Notes: a model not told the origin generated them from the sequence alone. A stretch of DNA of 64,000 bases from Lachnoanaerobaculum umeaense (GCF_003589745.1 NZ_CP032364.1:2046001-2110000), one strand, 5' to 3'; counted from the stretch's first letter, positions 26,849-35,914 are shown. Numbers and translations: made by a program.

Positions 26849-29800
26849 TCAAGTTCTACTACTATTACATACCATATATATTATCTGCTTATTTTGACTA
26901 ATTTTCTTCAGCATTTCTAAAGCATATAATGTATGAGTATCATCAAGATTCACAAAAGGATCATCCAAAATAATAAATGGTTCTTCTTGCTTAAAAAGTG
27001 CATCAATCAAAGCCAACCTCATACAAAGCAGCATACAATCAACTGTTCCTGCACTAAAATAACTTATTTCACGTGCTTCACCTTTCTCATCTACATGTAT
27101 CTTTAAATCATGATCTATCATTGCATTATCAAAACCATTTCTAAGAAGCTTCTGTATATATTTTGCAAAATTTTGTTCCACACCGCCCACATATTGATTA
27201 GAAAGATTGTCTTTTGCTGTTTCAAGTAATTTCAAAGTACTATCCAAAATATCACGACTGTTTTCTGCATTCTTTCTTTCTATTTTCAATCGCTTTATCT
27301 GATCTTCCATATCAGGAATTTGTTCAACTTTATTTAGAAATTCTTTGCGCTTATTGCGTGCAAACTGAAGTTCTTCATATGTGACTCTCAAATTTTCCTT
27401 TACACGTTTTTCCTCTTCAATCAATATTTCAGTTGATGGTAATTCTTCCCATCCTTCATCTTCCTTAGGCAATCCGTCCCTGTATTCCGGATGTTGATTC
27501 TTAAACTTCTCCAACTTTTCAAGTAATTCAATCTTCTCTTCCAGTTGCTGATTATAATCTATAATATCATCTGAAATCTTTGAAAGTACTTCTTCATTGA
27601 TTGGTATACTAAGTCCATAATCTTTTGCGAACTGTTCCAATCCCTCCTTTGCATTCATTTTTTGTTTTTCCAACTCTATTTTTCTATTCCGGAAATCTAT
27701 TACATTTTTTGAAGCTCTATGATACTCCAAAAGTAAATTTCTCAAATTCTCTATAGAATCAGTATAAGGTTCATTTTCAAAATACACATTATACTTTTTC
27801 AAAATAAGCTCTATAGAATTAATTAGTTCAAGTCTTTCCCTTTCAGCTCCTTCTCGTGAACTTTTTGTTTTGCTATATTTTTGATTTAAAGTCTCAAATG
27901 CCTGAACATCAGACTTTAGCTTTAACAATATAGTTGAAAGTTCTTTATTATCCGCTATATTATAAAACTTTGTCAATTCCGTATTCAGTTCTTTTTCAAG
28001 ATTATACAAATCATTCGTCAAACCGGTTCTTGTATTATCTAAACTATTCCGGCGATTTAATAGATTTTTATAATTGGACCAATATTCTCTAAGTTCTGAC
28101 ACAAAACTATCTTGATAGTTTGAATTTGGATAATAGCGACTGAAAACACTTTGTAATATTTTTTGATTTTCCTCTATCTCACCACGCAGCTTATTTACTT
28201 TACTTTCAATATCATCTTTTTTATCTTTCAACTGCAAATACATCTGCTTATCTATTATCAAATTTGTAAGCTTTGTATTCAAATCAGAATTATCATCATA
28301 AAATTTAAAAATAAACTCTTTTAATTTTTTTTGTAAATTATATAATTCTTTAATCTCTTCTTCACTGATTGCACTGCTTTCCACCGTCCCCCCGGAGTGA
28401 TTTACCATCTGATTTGTATGCATCCAAAAAGAAATCAAGATAAACACAAATCCAAGAATAGTAAACACTGCACCCATTGTAATATTGTTTGATACAAAAC
28501 CAAATATTCCTAGCAAAAGCAGTATAGCACCAAATATAATCAAAACTATAGGAGCTTTTGATTTTTGAACACCTGTTGTTTGATTTGGCTGAAGTACAAT
28601 AGTTTTTGTATTTTTCTTACTATTTAATTCATCAATGCGTCTGCAATCATTTTGTTTTTGCGAAATGATGTGATTTTGTGGTACCTCTATAGAAAAAGTA
28701 TGTCTAAGGCGATCCCAATCTTTTTTATCTTTATCTGATAAAACCATATCTTTAAGTTTGTTTTCAAAAATTTTGGTTTGTTCCTGGATGTCTTCACAAT
28801 ATTTCAGTTCATCCTCATCAACAGTTTTTCCATTAAAAAAAGCTTCTAGCTCATACAGCTGTTCAGTTTCTTGTGCTGTTAGTTGATTTGCACTACATTC
28901 ACCCCTCTTTACAGACAGTAAATCAATCTTATATTGGTAATCCTTCATTTCCTGTTCTGTAGGAACTCCTTGCTCAAAAAGTTTTTTCAACCTTTCCAAC
29001 TCCACCAGCTCTTCTTTACCCATCTGTATTGTTTGATTAGCCACTTCCACCAATTTATCACATTTATTTTGACATAGGCGTATATCTTTTAGAGTTTCCT
29101 CTTCATCTACAAAAACTTCTCGCCACCTAGCCTCACATTGAATATCTTCGTCTTTTATTACCAATTCAGATAAACTCTTTTCTGCCTGCTCCAGCTCCAA
29201 AACTCTTTTATTATTAATTGTAATTTCTTCCTTTTTTGGGCAACCCTTCGGATATAGCTTATTAAGCTTCTCAATATTATCTTCTACAAAATGTAGATTT
29301 TTTTCAAAATCTTCAAGCTGTTCTCTTAAAGCCTTATCACCCTGCTGTTTTGAGGCTTTTGTTATCTTGTCACGAATTAAAGATATTGCTTTTTCTTGCT
29401 GTTCCTTTTGTGTGTTTAAATTCTCAACTTCTTTTGTAATCTCTTGTAGAGGAGTTTTCTTAGCTTCAGCATCAATCAGTTCGCCTTCCCACCATCTGAT
29501 ATTATCTTGAATATCATCAATACTGCCACCTGCTCCACGAAACTTTTGATATACCATTCTCGCTTCTCTGAGCCTGCTAATTGCAGAACTATAATTGTTC
29601 ATATCATTAGTATTATCAACAAGATTACTCAATTTTGTCTGAATAGATGTCGTTGCGATAGTATCTGTATCCTTTGCTTGTGACATATATATACTTCTCA
29701 TAAATGATTCTGCATCCAACTGAAACAATTCTTCACCCAAGTTCTCTGAGAATCTTGAACTTTCTCTACGATTTAGAAGATCTCTGAGCGAATATGTATC

Positions 29801-30097
29801 TTTAGACGCTTTTTCACCAAAAGTACGCCTAACACGATAACTTATTCCTTCAAACTCAAAATCCAGACTTCCACCATAGCTTCCACCCTGCCATGGCAAA
29901 TATTTCTTTCTTTCATTTTCTGCAACACTTCTTTTTCCAGTACGTGGAAAACCATAAAACATAGCCTTAATAAATGCAGCCAAAGTACTTTTGCCAAATC
30001 CATTATGCTCTTGTATAACATTTAATCCTTCAACAAATTGGTAGTCATAATTCGATAGTTTTCCAAAATTATCTACATGACAACTCAACAATTTCAT
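26849..30097 (-). CDS. YhaN/SbcC-like coiled-coil ATPase
   Basis: The 1082-residue protein has an N-terminal half ATPase with Walker A EHNGFGKST (30-38) and the SbcC/YhaN phrase FYGFPRTGKRS, long coiled coils (~180-520 and ~600-960), and the C-terminal half with FSAGTVDCMLL (signature) and FIILDDPFVNLD (Walker B). Two hydrophobic segments at ~525-565 interrupt the coil, as in YhaN, suggesting membrane contact. It overlaps the preceding nuclease gene by four bases; together they form a YhaO-YhaN pair resembling SbcCD, acting on DNA ends. Confidence 0.9.
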   Translation of the reverse strand: MKLLSCHVDNFGKLSNYDYQFVEGLNVIQEHNGFGKSTLAAFIKAMFYGFPRTGKRSVAENERKKYLPWQGGSYGGSLDFEFEGISYRVRRTFGEKASKDTYSLRDLLNRRESSRFSENLGEELFQLDAESFMRSIYMSQAKDTDTIATTSIQTKLSNLVDNTNDMNNYSSAISRLREARMVYQKFRGAGGSIDDIQDNIRWWEGELIDAEAKKTPLQEITKEVENLNTQKEQQEKAISLIRDKITKASKQQGDKALREQLEDFEKNLHFVEDNIEKLNKLYPKGCPKKEEITINNKRVLELEQAEKSLSELVIKDEDIQCEARWREVFVDEEETLKDIRLCQNKCDKLVEVANQTIQMGKEELVELERLKKLFEQGVPTEQEMKDYQYKIDLLSVKRGECSANQLTAQETEQLYELEAFFNGKTVDEDELKYCEDIQEQTKIFENKLKDMVLSDKDKKDWDRLRHTFSIEVPQNHIISQKQNDCRRIDELNSKKNTKTIVLQPNQTTGVQKSKAPIVLIIFGAILLLLGIFGFVSNNITMGAVFTILGFVFILISFWMHTNQMVNHSGGTVESSAISEEEIKELYNLQKKLKEFIFKFYDDNSDLNTKLTNLIIDKQMYLQLKDKKDDIESKVNKLRGEIEENQKILQSVFSRYYPNSNYQDSFVSELREYWSNYKNLLNRRNSLDNTRTGLTNDLYNLEKELNTELTKFYNIADNKELSTILLKLKSDVQAFETLNQKYSKTKSSREGAERERLELINSIELILKKYNVYFENEPYTDSIENLRNLLLEYHRASKNVIDFRNRKIELEKQKMNAKEGLEQFAKDYGLSIPINEEVLSKISDDIIDYNQQLEEKIELLEKLEKFKNQHPEYRDGLPKEDEGWEELPSTEILIEEEKRVKENLRVTYEELQFARNKRKEFLNKVEQIPDMEDQIKRLKIERKNAENSRDILDSTLKLLETAKDNLSNQYVGGVEQNFAKYIQKLLRNGFDNAMIDHDLKIHVDEKGEAREISYFSAGTVDCMLLCMRLALIDALFKQEEPFIILDDPFVNLDDTHTLYALEMLKKISQNKQIIYMVCNSSRT

Positions 30098-31167
30098 ACT
30101 GTAATGTCCTCCCCGCTAAGTGCTTCCAGACCGGCACGAATAATTTGTATTTTATCTTCTTCACTCGAATCACTTGCCATTACCAGTCTGATAAACTCAC
30201 CCTTTAAAGAAATATCATTTTCATATTCCTTTGGATCTAATTCAACCTTTGTATTGTCTTTAATTTTTACAAAGAAAAAATCACTGTCAGCCAATTTATG
30301 CAAATATTTTATAGAGATATCTGTAGAAATATCCTGTGAACCTGTTAAAACGAATTCTACCATATCATTTTTTGAAATATCCTGTGTTTCCTTCTTCATA
30401 GCATTATAAATATCAGTATTGTTAATACAGTCTGTAATATCCACCTCTATATGATGAAGTTCTCTTGATGAAAAAGGTTCAAAAGTTGGCTCAAGTTTCC
30501 TTACATCTGTATCCAGCACAACAAATCCCTTTTTACCACATTCATCAAAGCCACGTCCCTCCAGACAGCCCGGATAACAATAAATTCCATCTCTATCCAA
30601 CTTATCACAGGAGTATGTATGGATATGTCCTAATGCCAAATATTGAATATTTTTATTTTTTAAAAGATTCAAGTTTACCTGATCAACTCCGCTTGCTGTA
30701 GATATTTGGCCATGTAGCATAACAATATTTATACGATTATTCTGCTTTGGTAGCTTATCATAAAGTGTCTCTGCATTTGCTTTTGTCATTTCAATTCCGG
30801 ATACAGATACATCGCCATAGTTAAGTGTACCCCACTTATCTGTAAAACATTTAAAATTTACCGGGATTTCATGATCTACAAATGCATTAGTCCAATTATC
30901 ATGGTTGCCACTTACATATAAATAGTCAATCTGAGGTGTGCTTGTTACCGCATCCAATATACCATCTACAGTACGTCTTGTAACACGATCTCCATCAAAA
31001 AAATCTCCTGCAATCAAAACAAGACTTATTTTATTCTTATCAGCATATTCTGTCATTCTTTGAAATGTTTTTAAAATTTCTGTATTTCTTGTCGCAGCTT
31101 GCTCTCTTATCATATGAGTTTCCATAGGTGAATCCAAATGTATGTCTGCACAATGTAGAATTTTCAT
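30094..31167 (-). CDS. YhaO/SbcD-like metallophosphoesterase nuclease
   Basis: The 357-residue protein has the calcineurin-like phosphoesterase motifs in order: CADIHLDSP (Asp8, His10), GDFFDG, SGNHDNW, MLHGQIS and LGHIHTYS. These bind two metals and cut DNA. The C-terminal ~120 residues are the capping domain that meets the ATPase. It is first of the two-gene operon and overlaps the YhaN-like gene by four bases (ATGA), so they are translationally coupled. It is slightly shorter than the ~400 residues common for the family. Confidence 0.92.
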   Translation of the reverse strand: MKILHCADIHLDSPMETHMIREQAATRNTEILKTFQRMTEYADKNKISLVLIAGDFFDGDRVTRRTVDGILDAVTSTPQIDYLYVSGNHDNWTNAFVDHEIPVNFKCFTDKWGTLNYGDVSVSGIEMTKANAETLYDKLPKQNNRINIVMLHGQISTASGVDQVNLNLLKNKNIQYLALGHIHTYSCDKLDRDGIYCYPGCLEGRGFDECGKKGFVVLDTDVRKLEPTFEPFSSRELHHIEVDITDCINNTDIYNAMKKETQDISKNDMVEFVLTGSQDISTDISIKYLHKLADSDFFFVKIKDNTKVELDPKEYENDISLKGEFIRLVMASDSSEEDKIQIIRAGLEALSGEDITV

Positions 31168-31233
31168 TATTTATAAACTCTCTTTCTTACCATTATTGAT
31201 ATACTTTAAATCTTATATATTATAGCTCATTAT

Positions 31234-31309
31234 TCTATTCCTGTACAAACGAACCTCCACCCCTATGTGTATTTACAGTACATCTAAACTTTTTACCACC
31301 TCAACACTT
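31234..31309 (-). pseudogene. 3' relic of a second copy of the zinc-ribbon gene at 33.4 kb
   Basis: On the minus strand this reads KC, a stop, then GGKKFRCTVNTHRGGGSF and VQE before TAG. The intact gene at 33359-33637 ends PKCGKKFTCTVNTYRGGGSF, so 15 of these residues align. Only the last ~22 codons remain. The flanking 31310-31419 has no gene I can see. Confidence 0.7.
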
Positions 31310-31419
31310 GACATAAAACCCTTAAAGTTATGTGCTATGTTTATATAATTTATAATACATTAATTTTATTGATTTTCCTACTAAGATTTATTATTTAATT
31401 TCGTTATATAAAGAGTGAG

Positions 31420-31926
31420 TTATCTTCCTAACAATATAATAAATAAAGTCTGAATTACCGATACAAATGGAATAAATAAAAAAGGAGCTACTAAAAAATG
31501 TTCAATAACCGCCAAATGTTTCATCCAGTTAGTAAACTTATAATCCTTATGTCCCTCTGTGCCCGGAATAACGATCTTATTTTTATATCTTCCCTGAAAT
31601 AAAAGACAGTCTAATAAGAAAAAATCACCTAGGTTTAATATACTCCACTGTATATATCCCATCCAAAACACATTCCAAAAACCACCAATTCCCTTGTGCA
31701 AAAGACTTACTACTGAATATACGAAACAAATTCCAACAATAAGAATGGTTAATATTCTATTTACCTTCTTCTCTTGTTTTGTCATTTGTACAGGTGCAGC
31801 CTTCTGAATATCCTTTGGATAGGAATCCAAAAAGAATCTTGGATTAATAAGCACCACGGCTGCTACCGCTCCGTTGAAAATAGCTGCTATAGCAATACCA
31901 TCAAGAACTGCTTGGAGTACATCCAT
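31420..31926 (-). CDS. small integral membrane protein, unknown
   Basis: The 168-residue protein has four hydrophobic segments (about residues 6-28, 58-80, 90-108 and 138-160) and a charged loop with KKVNRI. The start used is the ATG at 31924-31926, preceded by AGGAGGAG at eight bases; the longer frame from a TTG runs through that site and is unlikely. I do not recognise the family. Its position in a strip of fragments (31.2-33 kb) suggests the strip is not completely dead. Confidence 0.6.
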   Translation of the reverse strand: MDVLQAVLDGIAIAAIFNGAVAAVVLINPRFFLDSYPKDIQKAAPVQMTKQEKKVNRILTILIVGICFVYSVVSLLHKGIGGFWNVFWMGYIQWSILNLGDFFLLDCLLFQGRYKNKIVIPGTEGHKDYKFTNWMKHLAVIEHFLVAPFLFIPFVSVIQTLFIILLGR

Positions 31927-32070
31927 GAAATTTCTCCTCCTCAAATTCTAAATTATTTTTATTATATCACAGCTTTAATAGAATCTCTGAAAATATTGTG
32001 ATAAACTATAGTTGTAACAGAAGGTGGATAATGACAATTTTATATTTAAAAATAACTATGAGGATCAACT

Positions 32071-32199
32071 ATGTTTGATAATATTGACTTTAAAAGTTTT
32101 TGGAAGGAAAGTGAGTATATAAATAAAGTCTGTACCGGAGAGAATTTAACAGATGAGATGGTGCAAGAAGCTGAAAAAAAGACTGGGCGTTAAGTTACC
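32071..32199 (+). pseudogene. 5' fragment of a second SMI1/KNR4 gene
   Basis: Bases 32071-32199 are nearly identical to the start of the SMI1/KNR4 gene at 35349, including ~10 bases before the ATG, with two substitutions and one extra A (seven rather than six in the run before GACTGGGCG) that breaks the frame. After TTAAGTTACC the match stops. The fragment is plus-strand and points at the next fragment. Confidence 0.9.
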
Positions 32200-32201
32200 T
32201 C

Positions 32202-32310
32202 CTTTATCTGCACTTTCAAATCCCTCTTTAATATTTTCCTCATTAATTTTAATTACCGCATCCCTGCCATATTCTATGACACTTGCATATCTTTCATCAT
32301 CAAGTAGCAT
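32202..32310 (-). pseudogene. 5' fragment of a second copy of the TPR-like gene at 25.1 kb
   Basis: The minus strand from ATG 32308-32310 reads MLLDDERYASVIEYGRDAV, matching MLLDAEKYASVIEYGKDAV of the intact gene, and continues to about GFESADK before the match ends two bases from the SMI1 fragment. The two fragments face each other, each without its 3' end, as if a deletion removed the middle of a convergent gene pair. Confidence 0.88.
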
Positions 32311-32349
32311 TTTATATTCTACTTTTTGTTAAATAAGTTCTCAACATAA

Positions 32350-32380
32350 TTTATAATTTTACCACTGTGGCCGGCCTTTT
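32350..32380 (-). pseudogene. tiny 3' relic of crcB
   Basis: TTATAATTTTACCACTGTGG continues as CCGGCCTTT and matches the end of the intact crcB at ~32980-33010 (TTATAATTTTACCACTGTTG, CCAGCTTCTTT). Only about 30 bases survive, coding the last few residues (the LATVVKL region). Confidence 0.55.
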
Positions 32381-32451
32381 ATAATTTTATCATGTTCTAA
32401 TATAATATACATTTAATAAAAGCCTATATGTACACCTATCTGTTTTAATAA

Positions 32452-32769
32452 TTATAAACAGGTCAAATGAATAATTGAAGTATATACTAATATCAATAAG
32501 TAATTCCCTATAAGCAAAGCAGCAAGAACAAGCTTCTTTCTTGTGGACACATTTGGAAAATTATTTTGAAAATAGTATGGAAAAACAGACAAAAAAGGAA
32601 ATATTACGATTATCATTGCAATATATACGGAAAAAGAAGATGCTAAAAAATGTGTACTAACAAGCCATTCTCCCCATTTTACAAATACTAACTTGCTGAT
32701 GCTAAAAAGTATACAAATACTGTGTAATAAAATCAGATACAAAATATATAAAGTTTTTTTATTCTTCAT
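32452..32769 (-). CDS. small membrane protein, three hydrophobic segments
   Basis: The 105-residue protein has hydrophobic segments near 7-28, 45-68 and 80-100 and a basic cluster (STRKK). The start used is ATG 32767-32769 with GGAGGGA six bases upstream; the 11 extra codons in the open frame have no site. It is not recognised as a family. It sits directly after a frameshifted antitoxin relic. It may be coding or a leftover; its membrane-like composition and good start favour coding. Confidence 0.5.
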   Translation of the reverse strand: MKNKKTLYILYLILLHSICILFSISKLVFVKWGEWLVSTHFLASSFSVYIAMIIVIFPFLSVFPYYFQNNFPNVSTRKKLVLAALLIGNYLLILVYTSIIHLTCL

Positions 32770-32792
32770 AATGTCCCTCCTAAATAATATTA

Positions 32793-32917
32793 TTAAAAGC
32801 ACTTATATACAAAATGTCCTCTGCCATTCTTGGTCAAATATACAGGTTCTCCCTTATGACAATTTTTAAGACTTCATTATAATTTCTCAAATCAGATACA
32901 GGTAAAATATTCGCCAT
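32793..32917 (-). pseudogene. frameshifted N-terminal part of a Phd/YefM-type antitoxin
   Basis: From ATG 32915-32917 (AAGGAGG site) the frame reads MANILPVSDLRNYNEVLK, then goes off. Shifting one base restores NCHKGEPVYLTKNGRGHFV. This is the DNA-binding start of a Phd/YefM/RelB-type antitoxin, and it stops about half-way through the usual length. No toxin gene is adjacent, so the module is dead. Confidence 0.7.
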
Positions 32918-32979
32918 ATTCTTGTACCTCCTTACTTTGACTTCATCTTGTTTCTATAACTTTTCTTGTTCTGCAATAC

Positions 32980-33348
32980 TTATAATTTTACCACTGTTGC
33001 CAGCTTCTTTCCACATAATATGCCTAATACAGAGCATGTAACACTTATTACAATATATAATCCGCCTGATGTATATTGCTTATTATCAAGCAAGTTAAAC
33101 ACTTCAAGTGAGAATGTTGAAAATGTAGTGAATCCGCCACATACACCGGTCTTCCAAAACAGTACTGTATTACCTGATATATTGTCTTTGTCACTTGTAA
33201 ACCCGACAATAAAACCGATTAATATTGCACCTGCTATATTTGTAATAAGTGTAAGTATCGGAAATCCGGTTTTAACCGGTATAAGACTTATCGCATATCT
33301 CGCCATTGCCCCTAGAGCTCCGCCAAGTGCCACAAATAAAAAACTCAT
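32980..33348 (-). CDS. crcB: fluoride channel CrcB/Fluc
   Basis: The 122-residue four-segment membrane protein has the family core GGFTTFSTF at 71-79 (the phenylalanine fluoride track) and an early GGALGAMARY. It exports fluoride as a dual-topology dimer; some Firmicutes use two different copies. Start is ATG 33346-33348 with GGAG; the ten upstream codons of the frame overlap the previous gene. No fluoride riboswitch is visible, because the upstream bases are coding. A shred of a second crcB end lies at 32350. Confidence 0.92.
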   Translation of the reverse strand: MSFLFVALGGALGAMARYAISLIPVKTGFPILTLITNIAGAILIGFIVGFTSDKDNISGNTVLFWKTGVCGGFTTFSTFSLEVFNLLDNKQYTSGGLYIVISVTCSVLGILCGKKLATVVKL

Positions 33349-33358
33349 AATTTCTCCG

Positions 33359-33637
33359 TTATTTAAAAGACCCGCCACCTCTATAGGTATTTACAGTGCA
33401 GGTAAATTTCTTCCCACATTTCGGACATTTAATAATATGGTAAATAATATCATCAATCCAATGTCCGTCTTTTATATGTTCCCCTAATTTGCAACTTCCC
33501 TCAACTACTATAAAACCCCTGTTTTCAACTAATTCTTTAATATACTCTATGGTTTCTTCGTACATATTTGGAGATGTAAAGTATTCAACTTTCTTTATAT
33601 CACAACAATAATAACACTTAATTCTATATATACTCAT
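33359..33637 (-). CDS. small zinc-ribbon-like protein
   Basis: The 92-residue protein has paired cysteines at both ends (IKCYYCCD near the N-terminus and IIKCPKCGKKFTC near the C-terminus), a zinc-ribbon pattern. The C-terminal TVNTYRGGGSF is recurrent here: a decayed copy ends the same way at 31.2 kb. It is soluble and cytoplasmic. The function is unknown. It lies 10 bases before crcB and may share its transcript. The context is an accessory cluster of small proteins. Confidence 0.65.
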   Translation of the reverse strand: MSIYRIKCYYCCDIKKVEYFTSPNMYEETIEYIKELVENRGFIVVEGSCKLGEHIKDGHWIDDIIYHIIKCPKCGKKFTCTVNTYRGGGSFK

Positions 33638-33678
33638 GTCATCTTAAATTCTTTTGTAATCCTCAAATTACCATTATC

Positions 33679-34107
33679 CTAACAAATCATAATCACTACA
33701 TTTCCATTTACTTCAAGTATTTTCTTATAAAAATCTCTTAGTCCCTGGAAATATATCCTTAATTCTTCTCATATTTTATCAGCATCTTCTTCATAATCCC
33801 AGATATTCGGATATATATTTGCTTCTTTAAACCGGCTTATACTTAGATTCTCCAAGGCTTTCTCTATATCAAAATCTTCAAGTGCAAGTACTATATCCTT
33901 AACCTTCGACTTTTGTGTATAAGCTATATACTCCCCTGAACTTTTAATAGAGTTCACTCCAAAAACAGCCTCACTAAGATGATTATTTTCCATAGCATCA
34001 ATACCATCTTTATCATCTTCAATATCATCAACTGCTTCATTATAAAAGAGCTTCATCTCTTTTAAGTTTCTGTCGCTTAAATATTGATAATTTGCTATTA
34101 TTCCCAT
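33679..34107 (-). pseudogene. DUF1877-family protein, frameshifted near the 3' end
   Basis: The frame starts MGIIANYQYLSDRNLKEM, the usual DUF1877 (YfbM-like) opening, with ISRFKEANIYPNIWDYEEDA later, and stops after ADKI at 33769, 112 residues instead of ~140-160. A one-base shift at that point restores EELRIYFQGLRDFYKKIL and ends NVVIMIC at 33679-33681, completing the normal length. A single indel thus truncates the C-terminal helix. DUF1877 proteins are one of the families seen in immunity clusters. It starts 10 bases after the next gene. Confidence 0.75.
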
Positions 34108-34117
34108 TTTAAGTCCC

Positions 34118-34798
34118 TCAAAACGATGGCTTATCCCTGTATATCTCTATAGAATTCCCTTTTATGTCCTTCCACTCAACCCATCCATTATTTGACTTGC
34201 CTATAACTATCCAGCCTGCACTTGATGGATTACTACATACAATATCCTCTTGTAATATATTATTATCAATTTTTGCATTTTTTCTAATGGAAGGAATATA
34301 GCCATTACCGGTGTCTCCACAAATACTTCCTTTTAAAAGGGTAAATACACCATCTTTGACAATAGCTTTACCACTAACTTTTCCAAAGCCTTTTATATTA
34401 CGATTTAGAAAGTATTCTCCATCAGGAATAAATCCGGTGTCAGTTTTAAGCTTTATTTCCTCTGTTGATTCCTCAAATACTTCTTTCTTCGTTTTATCTT
34501 TTGGATATATTTGTTTCCCGTCTAATGATGCCAATAATGATTTCGCAATTTCTATATCCAACGCAAACAATTCAGTATTAGAAATTCTGCTTTTGCTAAA
34601 TATATCATGGATAAGTTTTTCCTTATCATCATATTCATCAACTTCAATTGCGAACACTCTCTTTAAACCTGTTATATTTGCATATCCGTTACTTTCTAAA
34701 AATCTCATCCTATTTTCAAATTGTTCATTTCCTGTTTTTCCAATTTTTATAAGTCCTGAAACAACTGTAGTCATTAAATATATTATTCCCTTTGCCAT
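34118..34798 (-). CDS. GIY-YIG (T5orf172-like) domain protein with DUF4357
   Basis: The 226-residue protein has an N-terminal GIY-YIG/T5orf172-like domain (KGIIYLMTTVVSGLIKIGKTG, then FENRMRFLESNGY; ~1-85) and a C-terminal DUF4357 domain (NPSSAGWIVIGKSNNGWVEWKD; ~140-215). GIY-YIG folds cut DNA in repair, restriction or mobile enzymes, and DUF4357 is often fused to them; the target is unknown. It is cytoplasmic. It begins 22 bases after the upstream unknown gene and ends 10 bases before the DUF1877 pseudogene, suggesting one transcript. Confidence 0.85.
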   Translation of the reverse strand: MAKGIIYLMTTVVSGLIKIGKTGNEQFENRMRFLESNGYANITGLKRVFAIEVDEYDDKEKLIHDIFSKSRISNTELFALDIEIAKSLLASLDGKQIYPKDKTKKEVFEESTEEIKLKTDTGFIPDGEYFLNRNIKGFGKVSGKAIVKDGVFTLLKGSICGDTGNGYIPSIRKNAKIDNNILQEDIVCSNPSSAGWIVIGKSNNGWVEWKDIKGNSIEIYRDKPSF

Positions 34799-34820
34799 GT
34801 CTTACCCCAATTCTATAAAA

Positions 34821-35234
34821 CTACAACTTACTCTTACTGCAAAGTAAGCTTTCTATCATAACCAAAACCATATTTTGTGGATTTATTTCAAACTCGTTTG
34901 ATACTATACTCTTATTAAAATAATTAACCGACTTATCATGATTAAGAAATTTGTTTATACAAAGGTACTGTTCAATTTCATCAAGTATAAATGCACTTTG
35001 TTTTAAATCCAAATCACTAAAACCGTTTGCGTAATGAACGCTTTTCATAATTCTTTTCAACTTTGTCTTCGGGTATTCTTCTTTGAGTGTATCTCTCAGT
35101 AAAATAACCAACTCATCAAATGTTTTACTACCTAAATCATTTGCACTTACACCTGTAATTATATTTTCATTGCACAAATGTTCAACCAACTTGATCATTT
35201 GTTTTTTCAAATCCATAAGTCCATTTTCACTCAT
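34821..35234 (-). CDS. hypothetical helical protein, 137 residues
   Basis: I do not recognise the family. The protein is soluble, mostly helical (LKKQMIKLVEHLCNENIITG, LDEIEQYLCINKFLNHD), with no signal peptide. It is first of a run of three closely packed minus-strand genes and starts near 35234 with GGTGGGGGG upstream. Its place between GIY-YIG and SMI1/KNR4 genes suggests an accessory or immunity-type role, an inference from context only. Confidence 0.6.
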   Translation of the reverse strand: MSENGLMDLKKQMIKLVEHLCNENIITGVSANDLGSKTFDELVILLRDTLKEEYPKTKLKRIMKSVHYANGFSDLDLKQSAFILDEIEQYLCINKFLNHDKSVNYFNKSIVSNEFEINPQNMVLVMIESLLCSKSKL

Positions 35235-35348
35235 TAACCCCCCACCTCGGTAGGATTTATCTTTATTAATATTTACTTTAATTACTAAACATGATTATAA
35301 TATAAGTTGATAAGTTAATTCAAGTTTGAAAAAAGTGGGGGATCAACA

Positions 35349-35858
35349 ATGTTTGATAATATTGACTTCAAAAGTTTTTGGAAGGAAAGTGAGTATATAA
35401 ATAAAGTCTGTACCGGAGAGAATTTAACAGATGAGATGGTGCAAGAAGCTGAAAAAAGACTGGGCGTTAAGTTACCGAAATCATATATAGAGCTTATGAA
35501 AACACAAAACGGTGGTAAACCCAATAAAAATGTTTGGTTTGATGATAAGAATAGGTACCGTGTTGATGTAGAGGAATTCTACAGTATATCGGAAGAAAAA
35601 GAAGATTCCTTATTTGGAAAATTCGGAAATGAGTTTTGGTATGATGAATGGGAATATCCAAGAAATTTAGGTATTATTATTGCCGATACAATCTCAGGCG
35701 GACATGAAATGATATATTTAGACTACAGAGATTGTGGCAAAGACGGAGAACCGAAGGTATCAATATGTATACAAGAAGATGATTTCGAGATAATTATACT
35801 TGCATCTAACTTTGAAGAATTTATATTGGGGCTTAGAGCCTCAGGAGAAATTGAGTAA
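35349..35858 (+). CDS. SMI1/KNR4 family protein
   Basis: The 169-residue protein matches SMI1/KNR4: the N-terminal ENLTDEMVQEAEKRLGVKLP, then YIELMKTQNGGKPN, and later PRNLGIIIADTISGGHEMIYLDY. The superfamily includes many immunity proteins of contact-dependent and polymorphic toxins. Here it is plus-strand among minus-strand genes. A near-identical 5' fragment at 32071 shows a recent duplication. No cognate toxin is visible. It ends just before a bidirectional terminator. Confidence 0.93.
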   Translation: MFDNIDFKSFWKESEYINKVCTGENLTDEMVQEAEKRLGVKLPKSYIELMKTQNGGKPNKNVWFDDKNRYRVDVEEFYSISEEKEDSLFGKFGNEFWYDEWEYPRNLGIIIADTISGGHEMIYLDYRDCGKDGEPKVSICIQEDDFEIIILASNFEEFILGLRASGEIE

Positions 35859-35868
35859 AATTTTCAAA

Positions 35869-35898
35869 AAGCCGCCAGAGTTTAACCTCTGTCGGCTT
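35869..35898. terminator. bidirectional terminator
   Basis: AAGCCGCCAGAG and CTCTGTCGGCTT arms, one wobble, six-base loop, with T-runs on both sides. It separates the convergent SMI1/KNR4 and hypothetical genes. Confidence 0.8.
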
Positions 35899-35914
35899 AA
35901 TTAAATGATAATAT

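Noticed and set aside
33349..33400. Fluoride riboswitch before crcB
   Set aside because: The bases upstream of the crcB start are the 3' coding end of the zinc-ribbon gene, and no crcB-motif RNA pattern is seen.
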